Part shown: piece after piece, positions 50,982-59,438 of the stretch
Layout of the letters: each line of letters opens with the position of its first letter
Position numbering within the stretch: position 1 is the stretch's first letter
Source of the DNA: JAGRKR01 sp041397725
GTDB lineage: Bacteria > Pseudomonadota > Alphaproteobacteria > Rhizobiales > Hyphomicrobiaceae
NCBI GenBank assembly: GCA_041397725.1
Contig: JAWKVZ010000002.1
Location: 248,001 to 312,000 of the forward strand
Reading direction: 5' to 3'
DNA: 64,000 nucleotides
Notes under the pieces: model-generated
Database searches by the model: none
The model's input: the letters and a program-made list of their open reading frames with translations, nothing else
Told to the model about the DNA's origin: nothing
Program-made: the position numbers and the translations under genes

Positions 50982-52915
50982 GTCAGATCGCTCCTCCTGG
51001 TGCCCGCTGCGACGAGGACGCGATGGCCATCGCCGAGATCGAGACGCTCCATGCCCTCGCCGGGCCGTTCGGCGAACGGGGCCGGCCAGAGCCGCTCGTC
51101 GGCGGCGCCCTCGCCCCTGATCGCGTCCAGATCGAGCTTGCGGCCGAGCTCGGGGTAGGGGACCGCCGCCATCAAGGCCTTGGTGTAGCAGTGCATCGGA
51201 TTGCGGAAGAGGATGCTGCGCGGCGCCTCCTCGACGATGCGCCCGCGGGCCATCACCATGATGCGATCCGCGACGTAGTCGACGACGGCGAGGTTGTGCG
51301 AGATGAACAGGTAGGAGAGGCCGAGCTCCTGCTTCAGATCGACCAGCAGATTGAGGATCTGCGCCTGGATGGAGACGTCGAGTGCGGACGTCGGCTCGTC
51401 GAGAATGAGCAGGCGCGGATGCAGGACGAGTGCGCGGGCAAGTGCGACGCGCTGGCGCTGCCCGCCGGAAAGCCTGTGCGGATAGCGGTTCATGTAATGG
51501 GGTCCAAGACCGACCAGACGCATCACCTCCGTCACCCGCTCGATGTGCTCGGCGCGGTCGCCGATGCCCTGGATGATCAGCGGCTCGCGCACGAGGTCGA
51601 GGATGGTCATACGCGGATTGAGTGACGAGAACGGGTCCTGGAAGACCATCTGAATGGCGCGGCAGATGGCCAGATCGCCCGTCGGGTGATCGAGCAGCTC
51701 GATCGGTCCCTCGTGAGAGCGGAACAGGATGCTGCCGGAATCGGCCGAGATGGCGCGCAGGAGGATTTTCGATAGGGTGGTCTTGCCGCAGCCGGACTCT
51801 CCGACCAGTCCGAGGGATTCCTGCGGCCGGATGTCGAAGCTCACGGCATCGACCGCCTTGACCACGGAGGCCGAGGACTTGCCCCAGAAGCTGCCCTTGC
51901 GCGCGACGAACGACTTCGTGACGTTGCGCGCCTCGATCACTGGGGCCGTATCCTTCGGTGCGGCAGCAGCCGGCTGTGGCGATGCCGTTCTGCTGCTTTC
52001 GATGGAGCGCAAGGGCGTCAAGCGTTCGCCGGCCTTCATGTCGAAGTGCGGAACGGCTCCGAACAGAGCCTTGAGGTATGGATGCTTCGGGCTCGAGTAC
52101 AGGCTGGCGATCGGCCCGCTCTCCATGATCTCGCCGTGAAACAGCACGACCACCTCGTCGGCGACGTTGGCCACGACGCCGAGGTCGTGCGTGATCATCA
52201 GGACGGCCATCTGCAACTCGGTCTGCAGGCGCCGGATGAGCCCGAGGATCTGTGCCTGGATGGAGACGTCGAGGGCTGTGGTCGGCTCGTCGGCAACCAG
52301 CAGCGCCGGCCGGCAGACGAGCGCCATGGCGATCATGGCCCGCTGGCGCAGGCCGCCCGACAGCTCGAAGGCGTAGCGCCGGCAGGCGGCGGCGGGGTCG
52401 GGAAAGCCGCACAGGCCGAGCGTCTCGACGACGAGCCGCAGGCCTTCCGTGCGGCTGACGTCGCGGTGGAGCAGCAAGGCCTCGACGATCTGGTCGCCGA
52501 TCGTGTGGAACGGCGAAAGCGACGTCATCGGCTCCTGGAAGATCATGGAGATGCGGCCGCCACGCAGCATCCGCATCGGCCGGCCGTCGGGATCGAGCGC
52601 CGCGATGTCGACGAGCGTGCCGGGCGTCCGCGGATCGTTGAACAGGATGCGGCCCGCGCTGATGGACGCGCTCGGCGGCAACAGTCCCATGATGGCCCGC
52701 GCGATGATGGACTTGCCCGCGCCGGACTCACCGACCAGCGCTACGCTGCCTGCCGGCGGGATCGAGAACGAGACGCCCTTGACGACCTCGATCGCCTCTT
52801 GCTGATGGCGGATGGTGATGCGGAGGTCTTCGACCGAAACGAGGGCGTTCTTGTCCGCGGCAGGGCTCGCATGGTGAAGGAGGTCGTCCCGATCACTGGT
52901 CGTGCCCTGCGTCAT
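50978..52915 (-). CDS. Dual-ATPase subunit of peptide ABC transporter (YejF-like)
   Basis: Tandem fusion of DppD- and DppF-type ATPases, 645 residues. The first domain has Walker A VGESGAGKSIIARAIMG, signature ELSGGLRQRAMIAMAL and Walker B LLVADEPTTALDVSIQ. After an Ala/Pro linker near residue 310 the second has Walker A VGESGCGKTTLSKILL, signature RLSGGQRQRVALARAL and Walker B LLILDEPTSALDVSIQ. All catalytic motifs are intact. The start is ATG 52915. It is the first transporter gene, 72 bp after the P-loop protein gene, and overlaps the binding-protein gene. Confidence 0.94.
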   Translation of the reverse strand: MTQGTTSDRDDLLHHASPAADKNALVSVEDLRITIRHQQEAIEVVKGVSFSIPPAGSVALVGESGAGKSIIARAIMGLLPPSASISAGRILFNDPRTPGTLVDIAALDPDGRPMRMLRGGRISMIFQEPMTSLSPFHTIGDQIVEALLLHRDVSRTEGLRLVVETLGLCGFPDPAAACRRYAFELSGGLRQRAMIAMALVCRPALLVADEPTTALDVSIQAQILGLIRRLQTELQMAVLMITHDLGVVANVADEVVVLFHGEIMESGPIASLYSSPKHPYLKALFGAVPHFDMKAGERLTPLRSIESSRTASPQPAAAAPKDTAPVIEARNVTKSFVARKGSFWGKSSASVVKAVDAVSFDIRPQESLGLVGESGCGKTTLSKILLRAISADSGSILFRSHEGPIELLDHPTGDLAICRAIQMVFQDPFSSLNPRMTILDLVREPLIIQGIGDRAEHIERVTEVMRLVGLGPHYMNRYPHRLSGGQRQRVALARALVLHPRLLILDEPTSALDVSIQAQILNLLVDLKQELGLSYLFISHNLAVVDYVADRIMVMARGRIVEEAPRSILFRNPMHCYTKALMAAVPYPELGRKLDLDAIRGEGAADERLWPAPFAERPGEGMERLDLGDGHRVLVAAGTRRSDLT

Positions 52916-52987
52916 GTCAGGCCTCGTCCCCGGTGATGCCCGTCGTGCCGCGCGTCCCCGAGCGCAAACATGCGTGTCGCGCCCGCC

Positions 52988-54016
52988 TCATGAGGTCCCA
53001 CCCTCTGGCGTCCCGAGCCTGGTGTCCAGAAGCCGTCGCAGGACGGTGTGATCGGCGCCGTCGAGGAGGCAAAGCCCCGGCAGCCCCGTCATGCTTTCGA
53101 GGAGCGCGCGACCGCCTTCGGTGTTGGCGACCGGGCCGGTGACGACATCGGGCCGGGCGGCGACGAGCTGGCGCATGCCGACGACGCCGTAGATGTCGTG
53201 GGCGCTCAGAATGAGCAGGCGCGTGAAGGGCGCCAGCATCTCGATGGCGATGTCGACGTTATAGGGATCGACCGGCGAGGCGCCGGCCTCCGCGACCAGC
53301 ACGTCGGCGCCGGTGGCGGCAAACTTGCGCATGAGCAGGGAGAGCGCGTCGCGATAGCGCTCGGGGGGGCAGACGGTGGACGGCAGGCCGGCGTCGGCGA
53401 AATCGAAGATCGCATCCGCGCCGGCATCGGCGAAGGAGAGCGTGTCGCGGAAGCCGGCGCCGCCCGTGATCTTGGCGGCGACCACCTTGCGCCCCATCGC
53501 CTTGAGCTCACGTACGATGGCCTGGCCGGCCGTGGTCTTGCCCGCCGACATCGAGGTGCCGATGATGAGGACCACAGGCAGGGCGAACGGCGGCGCCTCC
53601 GGGGCCGTGGCGAAGTCGCTCATCGTCACCTTGCGGCCGTGGCGGGTGGTGTGGCCGAGGTAGGCGAGGCGCATGAAGGGCGGCGTCGTCGGCGAGGCCG
53701 ATTGCAGGCGCCCGATGAGGGCGGCCGCGGTCAAGGCATGCAACTCGTCGCCGTCCCGCGCGGCCTCCCAGTCGCCGACGCATTCGAAGAGGGCGAGGCG
53801 CTTGCCGAGCGCGCCGATGATGCGGTGGCCGGGCTGCACGCGCGGCCGGCGCCCGTTGGCGATCTCGATGCGATACAGGCCGCTCCTCGGCCCGACCACC
53901 TCGCACACCACGTAGTCACCGCACGCCCACGCCGAGCGCGGCAAGGCCGCGGTCTCGTAGCCACGCTCCGCCAGATCGGAAATCCGCGTCAGGGACGACA
54001 GGAACGTAACGCTCAT
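52988..54016 (-). CDS. P-loop NTPase-fold protein of uncertain family
   Basis: A 342-residue protein. The N-terminal half (about 1-140) is a beta-rich domain with GDYVVCEVVGPRSGLYRIEI. The C-terminal half is a P-loop domain with Walker A GTSMSAGKTTAGQAI near residues 153-167, then KVVAAKITGGAGFRDTLSFA and DVLVAEAGASPVDPYNVDI. The arrangement recalls dethiobiotin-synthetase/MobB-like or DUF1611-type proteins, but I do not recognise the exact family. It starts at ATG 54016, 25 bp after a methyltransferase gene, and 72 bp before the peptide transporter ATPase. It probably acts on the imported or a related compound; ATP- or GTP-dependent ligation or kinase activity is a guess. Confidence 0.68.
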   Translation of the reverse strand: MSVTFLSSLTRISDLAERGYETAALPRSAWACGDYVVCEVVGPRSGLYRIEIANGRRPRVQPGHRIIGALGKRLALFECVGDWEAARDGDELHALTAAALIGRLQSASPTTPPFMRLAYLGHTTRHGRKVTMSDFATAPEAPPFALPVVLIIGTSMSAGKTTAGQAIVRELKAMGRKVVAAKITGGAGFRDTLSFADAGADAIFDFADAGLPSTVCPPERYRDALSLLMRKFAATGADVLVAEAGASPVDPYNVDIAIEMLAPFTRLLILSAHDIYGVVGMRQLVAARPDVVTGPVANTEGGRALLESMTGLPGLCLLDGADHTVLRRLLDTRLGTPEGGTS

Positions 54017-54041
54017 GCGGGGACTCCGGCCGAAGCCAAGC

Positions 54042-54686
54042 TCACAAAGGTTTGCGGGTCGCGATGATGACCTTCTTGCCGGATTTCTCGCCGTCCTCGT
54101 TGGTCTCGAGTGGCGTGCCTTCCCAATCGGTCAGGAGAACTATCTCGCCCAAAGGTGCGAACAGGGCGCGGAACTCTTCCACCTTGCAGTGATAGACGCC
54201 GGAGGCCGGGCGCCGTCCGGTGAAGTCGGTCTTGATCTGCAGCACGAACAGCCCGCCCGGCTTCAGCAGTGTGAAAAGGTCGCGTGTGCGAGCCGGCACG
54301 TCGACACCGAGCTTGTTCACGCTGGTCAGCTCGTAGTGATACCAGCTCATGCCACGCACGAAGATGACATCGTAGGTGGCAGGTGGCGTGTCGCGCAGGA
54401 CCTCCTCCGCGTCCGCACGGACATAGCGCACCCCCGGGTAGGTCTGCCGCGCATGCGCGATGCCCGTCTCGGACATGTCCGCGCCGACGATGTCGAAGCC
54501 GAGCTCGTGAAAGAGGCTCGTGAACAGGCCCATGCCGCAGCCGAGGTCGATGATTTTCATCGACGTCTTCAGGCCGAGCGGCTCGATGATGCGCTCCTGC
54601 AGGAACGTACGCTCCCTGGCACGATCGTAGCGCCAGCCGCCATCGGCGTAGAACTTGGCGTAATGGGTCTGCAGAATTTCGCTCAA
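54042..54686 (-). CDS. Class I SAM-dependent methyltransferase
   Basis: Rossmann-fold methyltransferase of 214 residues when started at TTG 54686, which has a strong AGGAGAG site directly upstream; an ATG at 54830 in the same frame would run into the divergent gene's leader. SAM motif I is IIDLGCGMGLFTSLFHELG (about 45-63); motif II is GADMSETGIAHARQTYPG, then VRYVRADAEEVL and the motif IV-like TYDVIFVRGMSWYHYELT. LFTLLKPGGLFVLQIKTDF is post-motif IV. It is the first gene of the leftward operon with the P-loop protein and the peptide transporter and is divergent from the degenerate ABC protein. Substrate unknown. Confidence 0.85.
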   Translation of the reverse strand: MSEILQTHYAKFYADGGWRYDRARERTFLQERIIEPLGLKTSMKIIDLGCGMGLFTSLFHELGFDIVGADMSETGIAHARQTYPGVRYVRADAEEVLRDTPPATYDVIFVRGMSWYHYELTSVNKLGVDVPARTRDLFTLLKPGGLFVLQIKTDFTGRRPASGVYHCKVEEFRALFAPLGEIVLLTDWEGTPLETNEDGEKSGKKVIIATRKPL

Positions 54687-54893
54687 GGCGCTCTCCTCTG
54701 TGCCGGCCGTCCCGCCAACCCGGGCGGACGCGTGCTGCTCACGTGCTAGTGTATGACAAGCTGCAGATTCCATGCGAACAGTGACACGTACGGTTGCGCA
54801 TTGTTGCACACGGCGCCGCCGCCCGCTCAAACTTTGCGCGTGAGCATATTGGCTTTGCCCTCGCGGCGAATGATCCTAGTCAAGAGAGCCTTC

Positions 54894-57800
54894 ATGGAAC
54901 AAGGGATTTACGCTTACATCTGGCGCTACAGTCGACGCGATCAGATCATCGCCTCACTGATCACGCTGGCGTCGTTCCCTTTTCTCTACTGGTCGCTGCT
55001 TCTGCCGAAGACGATCGTAAACGAGGGATTGCGCGGCACGAACTTTCCGAAAACCTATTTCGGCGTCTCGCTCGATCAGCAGTCCTATCTGCTGACGCTG
55101 TGCGCGATTCTGTTCGTGCTGCTGATCGTCAATGCGCTCTTCCTGATGGTCGTCAACACCTACAAGAACCTGACCTCGGAGCGCATGGTCCGGCGCCTGC
55201 GCTTCATGTTGTTCCAGCGTGTCCTGCGCTTTCCGCTGCCCCACTTCCAGCGCGTGTCGCAAGGCGAACTGTCGACCATGATCGCCGGCGAGGTCGAGCT
55301 CATCCGGGAATTCATCTCCGACGCCATCTCGCTGCCCGTGTTTCAGGGCGGCACCCTGCTGGTGATCCTGTTCTTCATGTTCTCCCAGGACCCGATCCTC
55401 GGCGCGGCATCGATCGCACTGATCCCCTTCCAGGCCTACATCATTCCCAAGATGCAGCGCCGCATCAACCTGCTCGGCAAGGAGCGGGTCGAGCGGGCCC
55501 GCAGGCTGTCCGGACGCGTAGGGGAGTCCGTCTCGGGCATCCGTGACATCCGCGCCAACAATACCGCGACGTACGTGCAGGCGGACTTCAGCAAGCATCT
55601 CGAGGGGATCTATCGCGTCCGCTACGAGCTGTTCCGCCAGAAGTACATGATGAAGGCGCTGAACCTGTTCCTGCTCAAGCTGACGCCGGTGCTGTTCTAC
55701 TCGGTCGGCGGCGTGCTGATCCTGCAAGGGCGCCTGTCGCTCGGCTCGCTCGTCGCGGCGCTCGCCGCCTACAGCCAGTTGACGACGCCGTGGAAGGAAC
55801 TGCTGCGCTTCTATCAGCGCTGGGGCGACGCTTCGATCAAATATGGCCAGCTCGTCGCAAGTTTCGAGCCGCGCCATCTACTGACGGAAAGCGTTCTCGG
55901 CGGCAATACCGATGCCAAGGCGCTCGCCAGCCTGCCCCGCATGAAGGGGCCGCTCGTGTTCGATCACGTTACGCTCAGGGACGAGGACGGAACGCGTGTC
56001 GCCGACGACGTGACGTTCGAGGTGAGGCAGGGCGGGCGTCTGGCCGTCGCGGCGTCGGCGCTGACGCGTGAGCGCCTCGCCTATGCCGCCGCCGGCCTCA
56101 TCCAGACGGATGGGGGCACGGTCAAGATCGGTGGCCAGCCTCTCGACAGGATGGCGCCCCAGATGCTGGGCGCCCGCATCAGCTATGTGGGCGCGGATTC
56201 CTACGTGTTCGACGGCACCGTGGGCTACAACTCCGTCTTCGGGCTGCAGTTGAAGGCACCGCCTCCGGGGACGGGCACAAGCTACGACTACAAGGAAGCC
56301 TTGGACTCCGGCAACAGCCTCCACGACATCGAGCAGGACTGGACGGAGCTGGGCGTCGCGGGGCTCACCAGCAAGGAGGAGCTGCACGCCTGGTGGTATC
56401 GCGTGATCAAGGCGGTCGAGCTGGATGGCGTGCTCTTTCAGCGTCTCGTCGGAATGCGGCTGCCGCGGGACGCCCATCCCGAGCTCGAGTCCTGGGTTTT
56501 GACGGCGCGCGCGCGATTCCAGGAGCGCCTGAAGTCGTCACCGGAGCTGGCGGCGCTGGTCAATCCGTTCGATATCGACGCCTTCAATCCGAGCTTGTCC
56601 ATCGCCTCGAACATCCTCTTCGGTGAGCCGGTGGACGAGTGTCTCGCCGTATCGGGCTTCGGCAGCCACGCCTACGTGCGCGAGGTGCTCGACGCGGCGA
56701 ACCTCTCCAGGGATCTGGAGCTCATCGGACTGCGCCTGACGCGCCAGATGCGCGACCTGTTCGGCGATCCCAATGCCGATCCCCGCCTCATCGAGCGTTT
56801 CGCCTTCGTCGATCGCAGGACGCTGCCGGGGCTCTATGCCATCGCTGCCAAGGTCAAGGAGGAGGACATCTCGGCCTTGACCAACGACGAGCGCGGCCGG
56901 CTCGTCTCGCTGGCGGCGCAACTCGTCGTCGATCGCCACCGGTTCGGCCACATCGACGAGGCGCTTCAGGCGAAGATCCTCAAGGCGCGCCAGATTTTCC
57001 GCGACGGCGCCGGGCAGGACATCCGCCGGCTGGTCGCCCTCTGCGATCCCGAGACGTACAACCCGAGCATGACGCTGCGTGCGAACATCGTGATGGGGCG
57101 GGTCTCGCTGCAGAAGGCCGATGCGGAGAAGATCGTCAATCGCGCCATTCGCGAGGAGCTGGCGGGGCTCGGTCTGCTCGCCCGCATGATGTCCCTGGCC
57201 ATGCTGCTCGAGGTCGGCATCGGCGGCCAGACCTTGCCGGTGCCGACCCGGCAGAGCCTGAACATGGCGCGTAGCATCCTGAAGCGTCCGGACGTGCTGA
57301 TCGTCAACGAGGCCCTCAACGCCCACGACCGCGAGGCGCGCGGGCGCATCCGCAGGCAGGTACTGGAGCTGCTGCCCGAGGCGACGCTGGTTTGGATCGA
57401 GAGCGATCAGCCCGAGGGCACCGAATTCGACGAACTCATCGTCTTCAAGGGCGCGCGCATCGATCGGCGCATCAATCCGCGGGAGCTGGTGCCGCCGGCC
57501 TCGGGCATCCCCGCGCCAGCCGCAGCGGAGGACGGAGAGACCATGGTGACGCTGGCCGACGAGGCGCAGGCGCTCGGGCGGCTGGCGCTGTTCAGCGAGA
57601 TGCGGCCAGCCAACCTGAAGCTGCTGGCGTTCGGCAGCAAGCGCGTCGTCTTTGCCGAGCGGGAATACCTGGCGCAGCAGGGCGAGCCGGGCGAGACGGC
57701 CTATGTGATCCTGTCGGGGGAGATCGAGGTGCTGCGTGTGGAGGGCTCGGGCGAACCGCTGCGGTTGGCGGTGCTCGGCAGCGGCCAATTGTTCGGCGAG

Positions 57801-57989
57801 ACGGCGCTGCTGGCGACGGTGCCGCGCGTCGCCAGCGGCCGGGCCTTGCGCAAGGTCGAGGCGCTGGAGATCAACAAGGCCGTGTTCCTCTCGGTGGTGG
57901 AGCATGACCCGAAGGTCGCCATGGCGGTCGCGCGGGTGGCCAGCGAACGGCTCGCCTCCGTCTACAAGTCCATGGTCAAGGCGGCCTGA
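54894..57989 (+). CDS. ABC-transporter-like protein with degenerate ATPase and C-terminal cNMP-binding domain
   Basis: A 1031-residue protein. Residues ~20-330 form an ABC exporter-type membrane domain (NTYKNLTSERMVRRLRFMLF, GRVGESVSGIRDIRANNTAT). The following nucleotide-binding domain is degenerate: the Walker A position reads AASALTRE (386-393), with no Gly and Lys replaced by Arg; the Q-loop Gln is Ala434; the LSGGQ signature reads LPVPT (781-785); Walker B Asp is N805 though E806 remains; no H-loop His is seen. About 290 extra residues separate Q-loop and signature regions, containing two repeats of the post-Q-loop element, FNPSLSIASNILFG (564-577) and YNPSMTLRANIVMG (722-735). A Crp-type cyclic-nucleotide domain occupies ~897-1020. 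ATG 54894 follows AAGAGAG. The transport function is doubtful; a regulated membrane sensor or non-hydrolysing channel is possible. Confidence 0.85.
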   Translation: MEQGIYAYIWRYSRRDQIIASLITLASFPFLYWSLLLPKTIVNEGLRGTNFPKTYFGVSLDQQSYLLTLCAILFVLLIVNALFLMVVNTYKNLTSERMVRRLRFMLFQRVLRFPLPHFQRVSQGELSTMIAGEVELIREFISDAISLPVFQGGTLLVILFFMFSQDPILGAASIALIPFQAYIIPKMQRRINLLGKERVERARRLSGRVGESVSGIRDIRANNTATYVQADFSKHLEGIYRVRYELFRQKYMMKALNLFLLKLTPVLFYSVGGVLILQGRLSLGSLVAALAAYSQLTTPWKELLRFYQRWGDASIKYGQLVASFEPRHLLTESVLGGNTDAKALASLPRMKGPLVFDHVTLRDEDGTRVADDVTFEVRQGGRLAVAASALTRERLAYAAAGLIQTDGGTVKIGGQPLDRMAPQMLGARISYVGADSYVFDGTVGYNSVFGLQLKAPPPGTGTSYDYKEALDSGNSLHDIEQDWTELGVAGLTSKEELHAWWYRVIKAVELDGVLFQRLVGMRLPRDAHPELESWVLTARARFQERLKSSPELAALVNPFDIDAFNPSLSIASNILFGEPVDECLAVSGFGSHAYVREVLDAANLSRDLELIGLRLTRQMRDLFGDPNADPRLIERFAFVDRRTLPGLYAIAAKVKEEDISALTNDERGRLVSLAAQLVVDRHRFGHIDEALQAKILKARQIFRDGAGQDIRRLVALCDPETYNPSMTLRANIVMGRVSLQKADAEKIVNRAIREELAGLGLLARMMSLAMLLEVGIGGQTLPVPTRQSLNMARSILKRPDVLIVNEALNAHDREARGRIRRQVLELLPEATLVWIESDQPEGTEFDELIVFKGARIDRRINPRELVPPASGIPAPAAAEDGETMVTLADEAQALGRLALFSEMRPANLKLLAFGSKRVVFAEREYLAQQGEPGETAYVILSGEIEVLRVEGSGEPLRLAVLGSGQLFGETALLATVPRVASGRALRKVEALEINKAVFLSVVEHDPKVAMAVARVASERLASVYKSMVKAA

Positions 57990-58007
57990 GGAGCGAGGTT
58001 CGACGTC

Positions 58008-58721
58008 ATGGTGCATCCTCGCGATCTCTGGCCGGTGTGGCCCGAAGCGGCGACGCCGGCCCTCGCGCGGCCGGAGCGGGACACGAAGGACATCCTCGAC
58101 GGTCTCGCAGTCCTGCTGGAAAGCCCGCTGATCAAGGATATCCGCGATACCTTCGTGGCCTTCCCCGGCTCCAGCCTGCCGATCGCGCTCAACAAGAAGC
58201 AGACGGCCTGCAAGAAGTGGGCGGTCGAGCACCTTCTCGCCGTCACTGGCGGGCGCATCGATCGCGTGGTGATCCTCGCGGGCTGGTACGGCGTGCTCGC
58301 CGCCATGCTGCTGCACGACCGGCGCTTCAGCATCGGCGAGGTGACCGTGATCGACATCGATCCGGGGTGCCGCGAGGTCGCCCTCAGCCTCAACGCGACG
58401 CATGTTGCGAGCGGCCGGTTCCGCTTCGTCGAGGCCGACATCATGGACCTCGACTACGCGACGCTCGCCCTCGGTCGCGACGATGTTCTCGTCAACACGA
58501 GTTGCGAGCACCTGCCGGCCTTCCGCACCTGGGTCGGCGCCGCTCCGCCCGAGCCGCTCCTGGTGTTGCAGTCGAACGACTACGACGCCATTCCCGAGCA
58601 CGTCAGCGTCATGGCGAGTCTCGGGGCGTTCCGGGAGGCGGCTGGGCTCGGCGACGTTCGCTTTGCCGACACGCTGGAGCTGGACTCCTACCGGCGCTTC
58701 ATGCTTATCGGGCGCAAGTGA
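58008..58721 (+). CDS. Rossmann-fold SAM methyltransferase-like protein
   Basis: A 237-residue protein beginning 18 bp after the degenerate ABC gene. It has a Rossmann-type core, DRVVILAGWYGVLAAMLL followed by VTVIDIDPGCREVALSLN (acidic residue after strand 2) and ADIMDLDYATL, then DVLVNTSCEHLPAFRTW. The normal GxGxG loop of motif I is replaced by GWYGVLA, so SAM binding is plausible but not certain. The protein resembles methyltransferase-like genes found near phage or surface-polymer loci; I do not recognise a specific family. ATG 58008. Together with the ABC-like gene and queED it forms a rightward cluster. Confidence 0.68.
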   Translation: MVHPRDLWPVWPEAATPALARPERDTKDILDGLAVLLESPLIKDIRDTFVAFPGSSLPIALNKKQTACKKWAVEHLLAVTGGRIDRVVILAGWYGVLAAMLLHDRRFSIGEVTVIDIDPGCREVALSLNATHVASGRFRFVEADIMDLDYATLALGRDDVLVNTSCEHLPAFRTWVGAAPPEPLLVLQSNDYDAIPEHVSVMASLGAFREAAGLGDVRFADTLELDSYRRFMLIGRK

Positions 58722-58805
58722 TCGAAGACGCCGATCTGCGGCGGGGCCTTCCGGCGAGGGAGGTCCTCTGGCGTCCCCCCTGCAAGTCCGTGCTCGAGGC
58801 CGCGC

Positions 58806-59438
58806 ATGAGCTATTCCGTCAAGGAGATCTTCAAGACGTTGCAGGGCGAGGGCGCGCGCGCCGGCCGCGCTGCCGTGTTCTGCCGCTTCGCCGGTTGCAA
58901 CCTCTGGTCGGGGCGGGAGATCGACAGGGCCGAGGCGGTCTGCCGGTTCTGCGACACCGATTTCGTCGGCATCGACGGGCCGGGCGGGGGCAGGTTCACG
59001 ACGGCGAGCGATCTGGCGGGCGCCATGACGGCGATCTGGGCGGGCGCGCCGGAGCATCGCTACGTCGTCTTCACGGGTGGGGAGCCGTTGCTGCAACTCG
59101 ATCGCGGGCTCATCGACGCCGCCCACCGGGCGGGATTCGAGGTCGCGGTCGAGACCAACGGGACGATCGAGGCGCCCGAAGGCATCGACTGGATCTGCGT
59201 CAGTCCCAAGGCCGGCGCACAACTGTTGCAGCAACGCGGCCACGAGCTGAAGCTCGTCTACCCGCAAGAGGATGTCGATCCTCGGGAGTTCGAGGGGCTG
59301 GACTTCGAGCACTTCTTCCTGCAACCCATGGACGGGCCGGCGCGCGAGGAGGCGACACGGCGCGCCGTCGACTACTGCCTCCATCACCCCCGTTGGCGGC
59401 TGAGCCTGCAAACGCACAAGGTTCTGGGCATTCCATGA
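58806..59438 (+). CDS. queE: 7-carboxy-7-deazaguanine synthase (queE)
   Basis: Radical SAM enzyme of 210 residues that contracts 6-carboxy-tetrahydropterin to 7-carboxy-7-deazaguanine on the way to queuosine. The start KEIFKTLQGEGARAGRAAVF is diagnostic. The [4Fe-4S] ligands are arranged C-x14-C-x2-C (AGCNLW ... AVCRFCDTDFVG), the long-loop version known from Burkholderia QueE rather than the CxxxCxxC of E. coli. VFTGGEPLLQLD is the SAM-binding GGE motif. ATG 58806. Its stop overlaps the queD start (ATGA). queC and queF are not in the window. Confidence 0.95.
   Translation: MSYSVKEIFKTLQGEGARAGRAAVFCRFAGCNLWSGREIDRAEAVCRFCDTDFVGIDGPGGGRFTTASDLAGAMTAIWAGAPEHRYVVFTGGEPLLQLDRGLIDAAHRAGFEVAVETNGTIEAPEGIDWICVSPKAGAQLLQQRGHELKLVYPQEDVDPREFEGLDFEHFFLQPMDGPAREEATRRAVDYCLHHPRWRLSLQTHKVLGIP

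Noticed and set aside
56538..59417. 959-residue minus-strand open frame under the ABC-like gene and its neighbours
   Set aside because: It runs antisense to three genes with clear motifs. Low-complexity Arg/His/Asp composition and no domain pattern mark it as a shadow frame.
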